Source: Monosporascus cannonballus (Eukaryota; Ascomycota; Sordariomycetes; Xylariales). Taken from it: a stretch of DNA of 64,000 bases. The stretch spans positions 124,001 to 188,000 of the forward strand of contig QJNS01000146.1 in NCBI GenBank assembly GCA_004154925.1. Direction: 5' to 3'. Positions 1 through 11,006 of the stretch are shown piece by piece. The stretch's first letter is position 1. The number at the start of each line of letters is the position of its first letter. The notes beneath the pieces were generated by a model. The model worked only from the letters and a program-made list of their open reading frames with translations. It was not told the DNA's origin and searched no databases. Both the position numbers and the translations under genes were made by a program.

Positions 1-2877
1 TCAATGTTATAAACAGAAATCTAATAATAAATATCCAGGCCGGATTATTTTATAATTATTTTATTATTAATATTTTTCAGTAAATATATTTTGCGAAATT
101 CGAAAATACTAAAAAAATACCTGCTTAATTTTCGAAAAAAATATTATTTTAACGTATCGTTCGTAAAATACTTATAAATGTATTATTTCAATTTATGCAA
201 ATAAAGGTATTTATTTTAAAAATATTATAAAAAATTACAAAAAATGTTTTAGTTTTTTTATTTTAAAATACTTAATTTTACGTTATTTATAATAAAAAAT
301 AATGCTTTAAGTAAAAAATATTTATATTATTCGGGAAATTTATTTTTATTAAAATATAATTATTTTAAGGCTAATTATTAAAATTTTAAAAAAATTTAAA
401 AAAATTAAATTTTATAAATTATTGTAATTAACCTTTTTTATTTTAAATATTTACTTAAAGAAGGGCTAAAATATAATTAATATTATTTAATTAATTAAAT
501 TTTATTTTAAATTTTATAAGTATAAAATTATTTCTCGATAAGCCTTTAAATTATGTATATTTTAGATAAACTTTCATTTAGTTAAAATTCTGTACTTATT
601 AAAAAAAATTTATTTTATATTTTCTATTAATTACTTAGTTCTTCTTATTTCCAGCCTAATTAAATTTTATTATCTTACCTTATTATAATACGTTATTTTT
701 AATTACCGTTATCTAATTTCTAAAATAATCTTAAAATAATTATATTTAGAATTTTTGGTTTTTAATTTTGTAATATTTTTTGATTTAAACGTCGGAAATC
801 CGACAAATTATTATCTTAAAATCCGTATACCAAAAAGGCTCGGACGTAAAATATTAATATTTCGGTAAAACAAAATAATATCGAAAACATTCGTCATAAC
901 CTAAGGTAATAAATTAAACGCAAATTAAATAATTAAAAACGTTTAAATTTACATATAACTTTCGAAAAATAAACGAAATAAAATATAATTATTAAATAAA
1001 AAATTAATACTTATTAATAAATATTATTTTATACTTATTTTAATATTTTATTAATTATTAATAACTAAGTAAAATAACGATACTTTAATTAAATTATAAG
1101 AAAATAAATTAAAGCTAAGAATATATTTATAATACTAAATAAATACGATAAAACACATATTAATATTAATAATAAAATAACGATAATATTTTATTATAAC
1201 GATAATATTATTAACGATATTTGCTATAAATTAATTATTAATTTTCTGGATAATTTAATATCTTAATTACCGGAAAATCTTATTATATTTTAAATTAAAA
1301 ACTTTCGCATAATAATTTAATAAATAAAAGTTTGCCTTAAGTTTTTTAAATTATTTTATTAATATTTTTAACGTTTATTACCGGTTTAAGGCGGAAATAT
1401 TTTACTAAATATTTATACGAAAAACAATAAAAAAATTTCATATACGCGTTATATTAAAATTACCAAACTTATTATTAATAGGATTTCGAATTTTGTGATA
1501 TAATTTTATTATATATTTTAATTATTTTCGGCAAATAATGCCCTTATAAATTAAAACGATTTTAGTATTAATATTAAGGTTAAAATATTAAGGAAATTAT
1601 TTTTGCATTTCGTTCCTTAAATTTTAATTATTTTTTAATTATTTTATTTTTTAGTTTTTTCTAACATAACTTTAAATTATTTAATAATCAACGATTAAAA
1701 TAATATAATTTTGTAAATAATTTATATTTTAAATTATATTAATATAAAAATAACTTCGGAATATTTTTAGAAATTATAAATTATTTTTTACAAAAATATT
1801 TCGCCTTTAGGTATGGTTTTTGACCATTATTCAAAATACCTTTTATTTACGAAAAAAGCCTTTTATTATATTATTTAGTCCGTTATGGAATTTATAATAT
1901 TTTTACTTAAAAAATATTTTCGTTTAATATTACAGAAAAAAAATGAACGTTATAAAAATTACCGTAATTTTTGACTTATACAAATTCGAAACTAAAGAAA
2001 AAAAAAACTTGCCCGTTTAATTACGTTAAAACTTAACATTATAAATAAATATATTAAATAATTATTTTAAAATAATTTTAAAATATATATAAATAGATAT
2101 CCGATTTATCTAAAATTATATGGTATTTTATTACTAAAGGTTACCGGCTTTATAACCTAGCGTAATAAGGCTAAAAAAACTATTTTATATATTATTTTAA
2201 TACGAAATCCTACGGCTTTATTCTTAAAATTTGCTCTTAACGTTCGAACCTTTTTTATTATAAGCATATTATAAGAAATTACAAAATAAAGTTTTAATTA
2301 TACTAAAGAAACTTAAATAAAACTAATTTTAAATATATGGAAATAATAAGAATTAATCGGATCTTAAAATTAACGTAATAATTAAAGATATAAAAATATT
2401 TTAAAAAACTTATTAAATAAAGTTTTTAAAAAGAGTTTGATATTATTAATTACGTTTATGTCAAAGTTATTTTTGCGGTATTCGGCAGCGTAAACCTTAG
2501 GTTTTGTATAAGTGAAAATTTCCCGCAAAAAAAGCCAGGAATAATTTAAATTAAAGGCAAATATGGCATTAATTTGCTGGCCATAACGTAAATAATTTTC
2601 CTTTTTTTCCGGCTAAGTTAAACTTATAAAAATAATTAATTATAATAGATTTGATATTTTATATATAATTATTATTTTAAATTATTTTAAATTATTTTAA
2701 ATTATTTCAAATTATTTCAAATTATTTTTAAAAACAATGAAATTTATAATGTTATTCATTTCGCATAAAAATAATATATATTATTTTTATAACATAACAA
2801 TTATTTCAAATACGAATTTTACTAATAGATAATCGTAAGTACTTAATAAGTCCTTAGCATTACTCATTAAATATCCA
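1..2877. repeat. AT-rich, RIP-mutated repeat block (left edge)
   Basis: This stretch is made almost only of A and T, with no open frame of useful length on either strand. The remaining cytosines are mostly in CpG, as in the larger AT block at 23.7-58.4 kb. No LTR, RT motif or transposase motif could be read, so the original element is not identified. The change to normal base composition near 2.88 kb is abrupt and coincides with a run of GGGTA/TACCC palindromes. It is most likely the inner part of a decayed transposon, but this is inferred from composition only. Confidence 0.75.
2673..2731. repeat. short tandem repeat, about 11-bp unit
   Basis: Five to six copies of an attatttTaaa-type unit follow each other; the later copies carry ttCaa in place of ttTaa. 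The array lies inside the left AT-rich block. The C/T difference between units is what partial C-to-T mutation of an array would give. Confidence 0.7.
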
Positions 2878-3010
2878 CGGGTAATACCAAGGACCCATTA
2901 AGTACCCGCAGGTAATTCTGATTTGCGCCAAGGACCCATGGGTCACCCATGGGTCCTTGGCATTACCCGCGGGTACCCGTGGGCCGTGGGTAATTTTCGG
3001 TGGGTGGTTC
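2865..3010. repeat. GGGTA/TACCC palindrome cluster at the left edge of gene island 1 (possible hAT-like transposon end)
   Basis: The segment is packed with GGGTA, ACCCAT, TACCCG and GTGGGT words in both orientations. Its centre (2928-2960) is a 33-nt palindrome: 16-nt perfect arms around one base. Dense short palindromic words close to the ends are known from hAT-superfamily DNA transposons, where the transposase binds them. The AT-rich DNA begins immediately to the left. A similar cluster lies at the right edge of the island (23584-23715). No target-site duplication or terminal inverted repeat could be fixed, so the hAT assignment is an inference. Confidence 0.5.
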
Positions 3011-3031
3011 CTCCCTCACCCTATCTCCGAT

Positions 3032-3523
3032 AGCTTCTGCTGCATCCACAGCCAAAAGCAGCGCCGGCCTCTCTTATGAGACACCTCAAGCCAAGGCGGA
3101 AGCTTTTACCTCGGTGGGTAAGTAATGATAACTAATCCTACCTCAACTCTCAAGGACAGTATGTACTAGTATATTACTCAATGCTAGACGAGGCTGGACG
3201 GCTCAATGTCACTGTCACGTGCGATGACGCCGTGCTTCACACCTCGCTTGGCCGCAAGCTTCTTCTCACTCGCTTCCCGAAGAAGGGTGGTCATTCGAAG
3301 AGCGATGGTGGCGACGAAAATTCATCGGTCTGTCAAGAGGAAGAATCTGCTGATCATCTGTCCATCGCTGCAATTGTTGGGAATCGTCATCGGGTGTATC
3401 GTTGGTGGCACGATAATGGTCACCCCTATCGCTATCGCGATTCACCTCTGGCGCGGTGATAAATCCAGTGTTGACCTCGAAAAGGCGTCCGGAGATGCTT
3501 CGGCAACGACCCAAGTTCCGTAG
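3032..3523 (+). pseudogene. broken, 5'-truncated paralogue of the membrane-protein gene at 4425-5071
   Basis: The conceptual product follows the downstream gene: a Ser/Ala/Thr-rich stretch (3033-3116), an intron at about 3117-3186 with a GT donor and ATGCTAG acceptor, then NVTVTCDD (neighbour: NITVTCDG), PKKGGHSKSDGGDENSS and a transmembrane segment. The frame shifts by one base near 3375-3385, inside the TM segment: SADHLSIAAIVG is in one frame and GIVIGCIVGGTIMV in another. No signal-peptide exon is visible, because the sequence upstream is the palindrome-rich border of the AT-rich block. It therefore looks like a tandem duplicate that lost its 5' end at the repeat border and then acquired a frameshift. 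A sequencing error could mimic the frameshift, but not the missing first exon. Confidence 0.7.
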
Positions 3524-4424
3524 GGGAGCAACGGGCTCAACGAGCGGCAAGCACAATTAGATGAGCGAGGACATCCGGGCTTGTCAGAGCAGACAAGTCA
3601 CAGTTCTACAGCCCGGCTTTTGATTCCTAGAGCTCTGATAGCTCGCTGTTTTTAGGGGTAAGTAAGTGCTAAAATACTCGCATTTTCCTAGGGCTAACGA
3701 AAACTGCAGATGTCGGAGACTACTGTACGACACATGACGGCCGTGTTGGCGACATAACTACATAGAATGGCAGTAGTGTTGGGGTGAGACTCCGTTGGGA
3801 TTTGTCTGAAGAAAACACGAAGTTATACGAGGCATTTGATATTGATCTTAGGTGATGCTGAAACCATAATCGTATGCTAGAGGTACTACTTTCTATACCA
3901 AGCAACAGTTGCCTCGCTAGTTACCTGATATCTTGTTTGAGGCGACCTGATGGCAGTATGGTAATCAGTTAACATGTATACTTCGTAATCACAGGGCACA
4001 CAAACGCCACCGTAACCGGCATATCGTAGAAGAGGGCACGGAAGTTTAACCTCCTTTACGGGGACGGTCATCGTGTTAACTGAATTGCAACAACCTTTAA
4101 TATATAAGCCCCCTTCATGGTACACGCTTCCTCCCAAAGCAAACAAATATATATATATATATATGATAAGCTCACTCCAGCAACTGTGCCTCGAACATGC
4201 GACTGATTACCTTAGGATACCTATGGCAGCTGTCGGCAGACCATCCACAGCAACCGTCTTTTCCGAATCTCGCCTCCATCCGACTTCTCCATCCTCTGCC
4301 CTCAACTCTTCCTTCACAACTTTTCCTGCTTTTATCTTCCCTCCATCATCAAACTCAACCGTACCCCCGAATCATCAGAGCGGCTACTGTTCCACAGAGC
4401 AGGCCACTAAGATTCACCATCACC
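3524..4424. other. intergenic/promoter region of the 4425-5071 gene
   Basis: No supported gene is present. A TATA-like TATATAA lies at 4101-4107 and a short (AT)n run at 4147-4164. The 250 bases before the ATG at 4425 are pyrimidine-rich (CTTCC, TCCATC and CAACTCTTCC words), as is common in fungal core promoters. Open frames that run through this segment merely precede the real ATG. Confidence 0.5.
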
Positions 4425-5071
4425 ATGACACTTAGCTTCGCGAAGTGCTTCACCACACTCCTGCTCGCTACCTTCGTGGCAGAGGGCGCTGCAGCCTTCA
4501 ATTCTACCCACCCCGTCGAGACTCACCAGAAGGCAGCGTCTCCTCCCATCTCCATTGTAGCCCCGACTGAAACCAGTGTCAGTCCCTCTATGGAGACGAT
4601 TACGGCTTCTCTGAAGGCCGACTCTGCTTCTGGTGAGTAAAGAGACTTCCCCATGATCTAAATCTGAAGAGTGAGCAATGTTTACATACTAACTTTTCGA
4701 TAGCTTCAGCCGAGCAGTTCAACATCACGGTCACCTGCGATGGTAATGCGCCGGAGCCCAAGAGAGCCCGTTCACCGAAGGGAAAGAAGGGTGGCCATCA
4801 TAAGAACGAAGGTGGTGATGAAGAGGAAGACAGCTCGTGCCACGAGCCTACGGTCTCGGCCGAGCTCCCAACCGCCGTGATCGCGGGCATTATCGTTAGC
4901 TGCATCCTAGGCGCCGCCATCCCGACTTCAATCATTGCTCTCGCCATCATTCTTCGACGCAGTAAGCGGTCCCAGTCCGCTGCCAAGAAGACACAAGCAG
5001 ACGCTACGGTGGTGTCAACTCCGCGCCTTGATGAAACTACCAAAAACAGCCTGGACGGCACCGCTGTATGA
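4425..5071 (+). CDS. small type-I membrane protein, family not recognised (191 aa, 2 exons)
   Basis: Exons are 4425-4632 and 4704-5071; the 71-nt intron has a GTGAGT donor, a CTAAC branch site and a GATAG acceptor. The ATG at 4425 is chosen because it opens a clear signal peptide (residues about 1-24, LLLATFVAEGAAAF); longer frames upstream lack one. A Ser/Thr-rich stalk (25-70) follows, with N-glycosylation sites NST (26) and NIT (76). Next come two cysteines (81, 115) around a basic then acidic Gly-rich patch (KGKKGGHHKNEGGDEEEDSS), one TM helix (about 127-153) and a short basic tail (RRSKRSQSAAKK). The order predicts an ectodomain outside the cell and a 38-residue cytosolic tail. I do not recognise the family. 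The broken copy upstream keeps the N[IV]TVTCD and KGGH..GGDE motifs, which argues that these are the constrained parts. A surface protein is likely; its function is unknown. Confidence 0.75.
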
Positions 5072-7044
5072 GTAGCAGAAAACCACCTGCTCGAGTCAAG
5101 GTTCACAGCCGATGCCTCGTTGAGGGTCACTAAAGATAGAGACGGTCCACCAGGTACCGTAGTAGGAAGGTCGGTCGGGTGTTACTTCACATGGCTAACT
5201 AAGAATTACAGATCTGGGACGCCACTAGGCGGTAGATATCGGCGTGGGAATGGAGGTAACAAGGTATGGTGGCAGTCCGACTGGCATGCTACATCGTGAC
5301 ATGGTAGTGGATGGGGTGGCGTATCAGGGGTAATGTAGGAGAGCAGCTTGCATGGATGCTTGGCACTTCGTCTCGAGGGGTCTTAAATACATACACTGAG
5401 GGATACTTACGTCACGGGGCTTTTCCCGTACTTTAAAATCATCAATCATGGCTTTCTTGCTGTTATGGGGGGGCCACAGATTATGATACCGCAAGTATGT
5501 TACGAATTGCCCATTGGAAACCATTATCTAGCTGATTAAGTGAAAGCGGATGAAGCCGCAGTCGCCGTTTGCGGGGATGGACGAAAAAAGGTAGGACGCC
5601 CCGCCGATCTGAATGGGATGTGTACCATGTGGAAAGGCTCAGCGCTAACATACCGCGACGAAGCCAAACCTATTACTGTCTGTATAGCAACGAGTAACTT
5701 TATTACCTGTCCAACAGAGCGCTGAAGGACTTCCCCTCTGGTGCGACCCCCCAGCGCTGTGCACTTGGAGGCCTGAGACAACACTGCGCACAGATAACTA
5801 GTCTAGCAACCCAACAAGCACCTCGTCGACTCGTTCCGCGACGTGCTACGTCCCCCGACCGGGGAACAGGGGGTCCGCGTTCCCGGCACGCTATGCGGGT
5901 CTGGGGCTGAGTGGAGTAGGGAGGGGTCCGGATTTATCTTGCAGGCAACATGGGTTGGGTTCCGATAGCTCAGATCGTGATGATCTCGTTCTTGGGTGCG
6001 GTCTCGAAGTTATACAGAGATCTCTTTGCGCCGAACCAGCGCTGGCCAGTTAACAGCGTTTGGGGACGATGGAATCGCCAACGACGGATCGTTGGTACCG
6101 TCGTACATTTACGGGACGCCGGTACGGTACGAGTACGGATGCGGGCACGCCGCAGGGCATCAAGGATGAGAGGCTCCTGGCAGCGACTAGGACCATTCCG
6201 CCACCTGGACTGTTAGAGCGCTCAGAGTACGACACAGCATGGCCACGTAGGTAGTCTCTCTGGTCAACGAGCCGGAGGCGGCTATGGGCAGTAGGGGTTG
6301 AAGTGGAATCCATGGATTTGCCTATATAAAATGTCTGTACCCTGAGCGCTCACACGGAATCCAACCCTTACTTCGCTATCGTCGATAATAAAAGGTAGTT
6401 AACGGCGATTACCCATCGTCGAACAGCCCCTCTCGAGTAGAGGTTCGGGGTTCCGCTTTTGGTTGGTCTACTTCAGATCCCTTTTTGTTTTTGGGCCGTC
6501 CAGATCTAGGGTCCGGTACCAAGCTGAGCTGCTGCTTGTAAATATTACAGGGCTTGTATCCAGGGTCCTGCCAGGGAGCGGGAGAAGCTGAGAGGTTGTT
6601 TAATAACGCTGCACTATTGGGGAAGCGAAGCGGCAGCTTTAGGTTAACTTATGGATCGGTGAGCTATTGGCATATAAGGCGATGTAGGACATTGAATTCT
6701 TCAGGGGTGAATAATAACCATTTTAGCCTTGGTGTTCTGCTTGTTGGTGCCGGACGTTGGGCCTCTGAACTCGAAGCTCTAGCCGTAATTAAGAGTTGGT
6801 CCTTTCAGGGCGCCATGCGGCGGCAAGGTAACGTCTTTAACCCAAATTAAGTAGAGACGTGTCATCCTAGTAGAGCGACTGGCACTGTTCTCTCTGATTA
6901 ATTTCTAGGCTGTGCTTACCCCACCCGTCCAGACGCTCGGTGCTTTGTGTACTCGTCGCCCGGACTCTAGTTATATTTAAGTATATTTCGCACTTCAAAC
7001 AAAATCCAAGAACCTTCTAGGACGCCTTGCCATGGGCTCCCCAG
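5072..7044. other. intergenic, no supported gene
   Basis: About 2 kb of balanced composition. Open frames here are short, overlap one another on both strands and show no recognisable domain or clean splice partners. A GC-rich imperfect hairpin (CGTGC...GCACG arms) lies at about 5842-5890. Nothing else stands out. Confidence 0.45.
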
Positions 7045-8629
7045 TCAATCGTCCTCCCACAGACGGCGGCTGATGATGATGGGCCTGGCCTGGTCCCAGG
7101 GCCCGTTGATGGCGTTCTTGTACTTCTGGAGCGAGATGAGCCACCAGCTGCAGCCGCCCATGGCGACGACGGAGAGCAGCGCGGCGACCAGGACCCCGAG
7201 GAAGCCGCTCCTCCACGGCGGCCGGACTCCGCCGCCGCCGTCCTTCTCGCCGCCGCTCAGTATCAGGCCGACGCCGAGCCCCGCCCCGACGACCAGTAGT
7301 ACCGACAGGGCCACGTGGTACCGGAAGCTCCGGTGGCGCGCGTAGCGCCGGAACACGGGGAACAGCCCGAACACCTCGATGCTGAACAGCGTGAGGCTGA
7401 ACACCTGGCCCGTGGACGGCAGACGCGACGCGAGCACCGTCGACGCCATGAGCGCGGCGTTGGTCGAGAGGGAGGCGGGGAACTTGACGCCCACGCCCCC
7501 CGAGTAGTCGAAGAAGAATATGTTGATGGTCAACAGCCAGAAGGACATGGCCCAGATGCTGTCCGAGGAGGTGGATCGCGTGAGCGACTTTAGTATCGGC
7601 GAGAGGCCGAGCAGGGTGGAGTATATGAGAATGGCGGACTTCACGGTGCTTAGCCGCATACTGGTCCGTCCGCTGTGGAGGGGGGAGGACGGGGAATGGC
7701 TCAGTTCTTCGGCAGAATCGTTGGGGCTACGCTGTGACGCATTGCCGTACTGTGATGTCGAAACAGTGGACTGCAAGGACACGACCGAGGCGGAATGCGA
7801 CTGTCGCAAGGCGAGCAGGTTCCCATGAGACAGTGACCGTTCGGTGGGGATGGCGAGGCTCGATACCGAGCTCGCAGCGGATGGGGTCCCGGCACCGGGC
7901 ACCGAAAGCATGCGATCCCTTCTGGACTCCCTCTCCATCGCAGCGCGACTGCGATTACTGTTCTGCCTCCGCAGCACCTCATCCTCGGCCTCTTGGCCTA
8001 CCCACATGTCCCATATCAGCCATCCTAAGAAGGTTGCCAGGCTGCCCCAGCCTACCACGGAGACGGGCGACACGCGCTCCTGGAAGATGCCGACAAAACA
8101 CGTGACAAATATTATCACCGAGCACACTTGCTGGAGTATAACGGTGGAGTCGGCGACAAGGGGCCAGAATTCGTAGGGCTGGAGACGGGGGTTGCGCTGT
8201 AGGTTCTCCAGGAAGGTCGCCTGATCGGTGTAATTATCCGGATCTGGAGACAGGTGCCCGTCAGCGTTGCTTCATGACATCTGCAGGGATCACGACCGGT
8301 GGGAACGCACAAGATTGCTTCACCCAGAGTAGCTTCTTCCAACTGCGCTTCCGACGACGACTGCGGCTCCCGCTCTCGACTTTCGGTTTCGACCGTCTCC
8401 GTCGTTCGGCGGCCACATCGCCCATCCCATTACCCCCGAAATCGGCAGGTCGTTGCGAAGACGAGGCGGTCTTGAAGGCATCTTCGGGGGAAAGATGCGA
8501 GCGGCCCGTCCGTGGGGAGGATGAGGGTATGTCGAGGGGGAGTGTCGAGGCACGCGTTAGGGGTTTGGGTGCACCGGCGCCCTCCCCATTTACTGTTGTC
8601 TGTTCGAAATTGGAGTGGCGACTCATCAT
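7045..8629 (-). CDS. GPI2: GPI2/PIG-C, subunit of the GPI-GlcNAc transferase (505 aa, 2 exons)
   Basis: Exons on the minus strand are 8629-8311 and 8243-7045; the 67-nt intron has a GTGCGT donor and CTCCAG acceptor. Splicing joins WVKQS to YPDNYTDQATFLENLQRN, a signature of the Gpi2/PIG-C family. Further family marks are PYEFWPLVADSTVILQ (about 129-144), SLTRSTSSDSIWAMS (326-340), the FFFDYSGG stretch and SLTLFSIEVFGLFPVFRR. Several hydrophobic helices make it a polytopic ER membrane protein. In the family, this subunit belongs to the complex that moves GlcNAc from UDP-GlcNAc to phosphatidylinositol, the first step of GPI-anchor synthesis on the cytosolic face of the ER. It is much longer than the roughly 280-300 aa yeast and human proteins. 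The extra length is a basic, Ser-rich N-terminus (about 95 aa) and a Ser-rich loop (about 189-305) between TM segments. Identification is firm. Confidence 0.94.
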
Positions 8630-10273
8630 CGAGGTTTGGTCTCGTCGTCGTACAACATGGCCGGCTAGAGCTCGAAGTATTATGATGCCGAGAACGATCG
8701 CGTATATGGGGTGGGGGGGGTCTTTGTATGTTTAACGTTAAGGGGTAGACGGCCAATTCCAAAGGTTGACGATCCCCATCCCGCGCTCTTTCCACTGATA
8801 AGGATATTTAGGCTTATCGGCGAAAATGTACTTGCGTGTCCTGACCCACCTAGTACGCAACCGTGGCAGCGCTAACGTTAGCCAGAGCGGCAGATGGTGG
8901 CACGGTTCACCTGTGAACCACTAAGCCTTAAGGGGTTCATGATGCCGCTCTACTTATTAGTAAAACACAAATAGACGCCAACCTCTCGTAAATAGACGGA
9001 GCTTTAAAGACAGGGCTCGGCCAATCTATCCAGTATTATTATTATCGGCTTGTTTTGAAGTTGGGGTTCCCCCCTCCCTGATGCACTTGCCCGTATCGTT
9101 CATATCTTAATCGGAGAGTTGATTCTAATGCTAGACTTACTCATGGTTCGAAGCAGTCTTGCGAATGTTAGCATATTTATGCCCTGCTCCAATAAAATCA
9201 ACAAGTGATTTGAGACTCTTTGAGGCGGACAATCTTCCTGTATCAGACATCCCCGTTCGTGTAGAACCTTTTTGGACAGTCTACGAGCGCTTGCTGAAAA
9301 AGGGGCCTACATTCCACAGATCAGGCAGGCTATGTTGGGGGCGGAGGCTCTATTTACCCGCGAGCCTGCCTGAGGTAACTTGAGTACTGCGACGCGCGTA
9401 ACCGTACAATGCTTCTTCGCCGCCGGCCACCAATGCATGTACGAAGTAGCACTGTCTGCATTCAGGTCACTAAAGATAGCCGAACCATCGGACCACGCGC
9501 CAAATCCCGATGGGAAACAGATTCCACTTCGATCTATACGCCCATTATTATAGCACAGTTGGCCCGCGGCACTACCCTGCCAGTTATTTCAAGCGCTGCG
9601 TCTGTGAGGGCGGTTAAATCTGGGCAGCGAATGGCCTGCGCGTGTCGAACCGGGAAAGTGGACGCGCGCTTAGGGAGTGAGTTTGTCGCAGGCTTCCTTC
9701 CTAACAACACTCTCCAAGGATAGGGATTACGTGCTAAACATAGTTCATAAATGATTCGCAGGCCTCGACTGCCGGAATCGCACTATATGTTCCATTTAAG
9801 TTAAAGTCACCTGGGCAACCATACATATTAAGGGTCTCGCCCACAAGACTCTTCTGGGATCCCCCAACTTGAGATTTGGGTTACACGTATGAGTTTTTGC
9901 ATTCCATAGCCGTGTAAGATCTTACTTTTCAATTTCAAGCTCCATATTATAAATTGAGTAGGTAACTCAAGGCGCCCACTCTTGCACCTCTCAACGCCCC
10001 CCATGCACGTCTGGACCCCGCTGCTATTGCTCATTGCGAAACGGCGCTTTCAGCGAAACCTTCATTGCGCACCCATATATCGTTCACAAATCCCCGCTCG
10101 GCTACCAGAAAGGGAATGTTTCATCGACCTTGAATTACTACTTGCAGCTTCAAGTTGGTGCTATATCAATCTTAGAGTTTGCCAGGTCTAATTCTCTTAC
10201 TCCTTTGCTTCTGGGCTTCCTCTTGGCATTCTCTGTTACTTTTTCTTCACCGAAAACTCGGAGTCTGCCCAAC
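8630..10273. other. intergenic between divergent genes, no supported gene
   Basis: Upstream DNA of both GPI2 (to the left) and the 10274 gene (to the right). Open frames of 70-104 codons at 9.1-9.7 kb have no recognisable domain, signal peptide or splice partner. A nested inverted repeat lies at 8884-8951 and is listed separately. Confidence 0.45.
8884..8951. repeat. nested inverted repeat (potential cruciform)
   Basis: Outer arms AGAGCGGCA (8884-8892) and TGCCGCTCT (8943-8951) are perfect 9-mers. Inside them GGTTCAC (8904-8910) pairs with GTGAACC (8913-8919) around 2 nt. A perfect GCTAACGTTAGC palindrome lies just upstream at about 8870-8881. It is in the upstream region of GPI2. It could be a protein-binding site or the remnant of a very small transposon; neither can be decided here. 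Confidence 0.55.
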
Positions 10274-11006
10274 ATGAAGGCGGCTATTGCTCTTGTGACA
10301 CTTGCCTTAACGTCATGGGCTGCTGCAGCTCCGTTATTCATCTACCTCAAGAACCTCCCGGCCCGACCCGGTTCCGTGGATTCCCCGCAGCTGTCCAGAT
10401 CACATTCTCGAACCTCTTCCAGGATAGCGTCCATGGAGGACCACCTCGGTTTCGTTGACCGATTGTCCGATGCACCTTCCCGGGGACTTGGGCGTAAGAT
10501 CTCGCCGTCTCACAACCCGTCACCGGAGCACCAACTTTCGGCTGGGGACTTGCGTAACCTGCGCGCAGAAATCGCGGGAGTCGTGGCACAGGCGGGGTCA
10601 TCACCAACCATGGCCGAATTGGAGACGGACGAGTTACGCAGCCATTTTTACGTACCTTGCCCCTACCGCGAGCACTATCGCCATGTCCAAAAATATGGCG
10701 ACAGGATAGTCCTGGGGTTCGTGATCAGCTTTGTTGCCTTGTGTCTGCTAATCCATCTATGGAAACCCATGTGCGGGAGGTAAGAGATGCATGATTACGT
10801 GAACGCCTGGGCCCGACGCTGACGTCTTCTGCAGCATACGTCGCTTTTGGTCGGGAGAGGGCGCGATTCGCCTGGAGGATGGCGAGAAACCGAAACCTAA
10901 CTTCCAATGGGAAGGGTGCACGGCGCATCGGTCATTCATTATACGGTCCACTTCGAAGACCGACCTGACTCTCAGCCCAATTGCTGAGAAACACGAAGAT
11001 TATTAA
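10274..11006 (+). CDS. signal-peptide plus single-TM protein, family not recognised (225 aa, 2 exons)
   Basis: Exons are 10274-10779 and 10835-11006; the 55-nt intron has a GTAAGA donor, a GCTGAC branch site and a TCTGCAG acceptor, and the frame is kept to a TAA at 11004. The ATG at 10274 opens a signal peptide (MKAAIALVTLALTSWAAAAP, cut near residue 19). The ectodomain is polar, with a Ser/Arg-rich part (38-53) and an Arg/Asp/Glu-rich helix (91-125), then a Cys/Tyr/His-rich patch before the membrane (FYVPCPYREHYRHVQK). One TM helix spans about 144-163. Without splicing the protein would stop directly after the TM; splicing adds a 57-residue cytosolic tail. I do not recognise the family. The layout resembles the 4425-5071 protein, but there is no convincing sequence similarity. 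The gene model is good; the function is unknown. Confidence 0.7.

Noticed and set aside
4147..4164. (AT)n run as a regulatory element
   Set aside because: Simple microsatellite; nothing links it to regulation beyond being in a promoter region.
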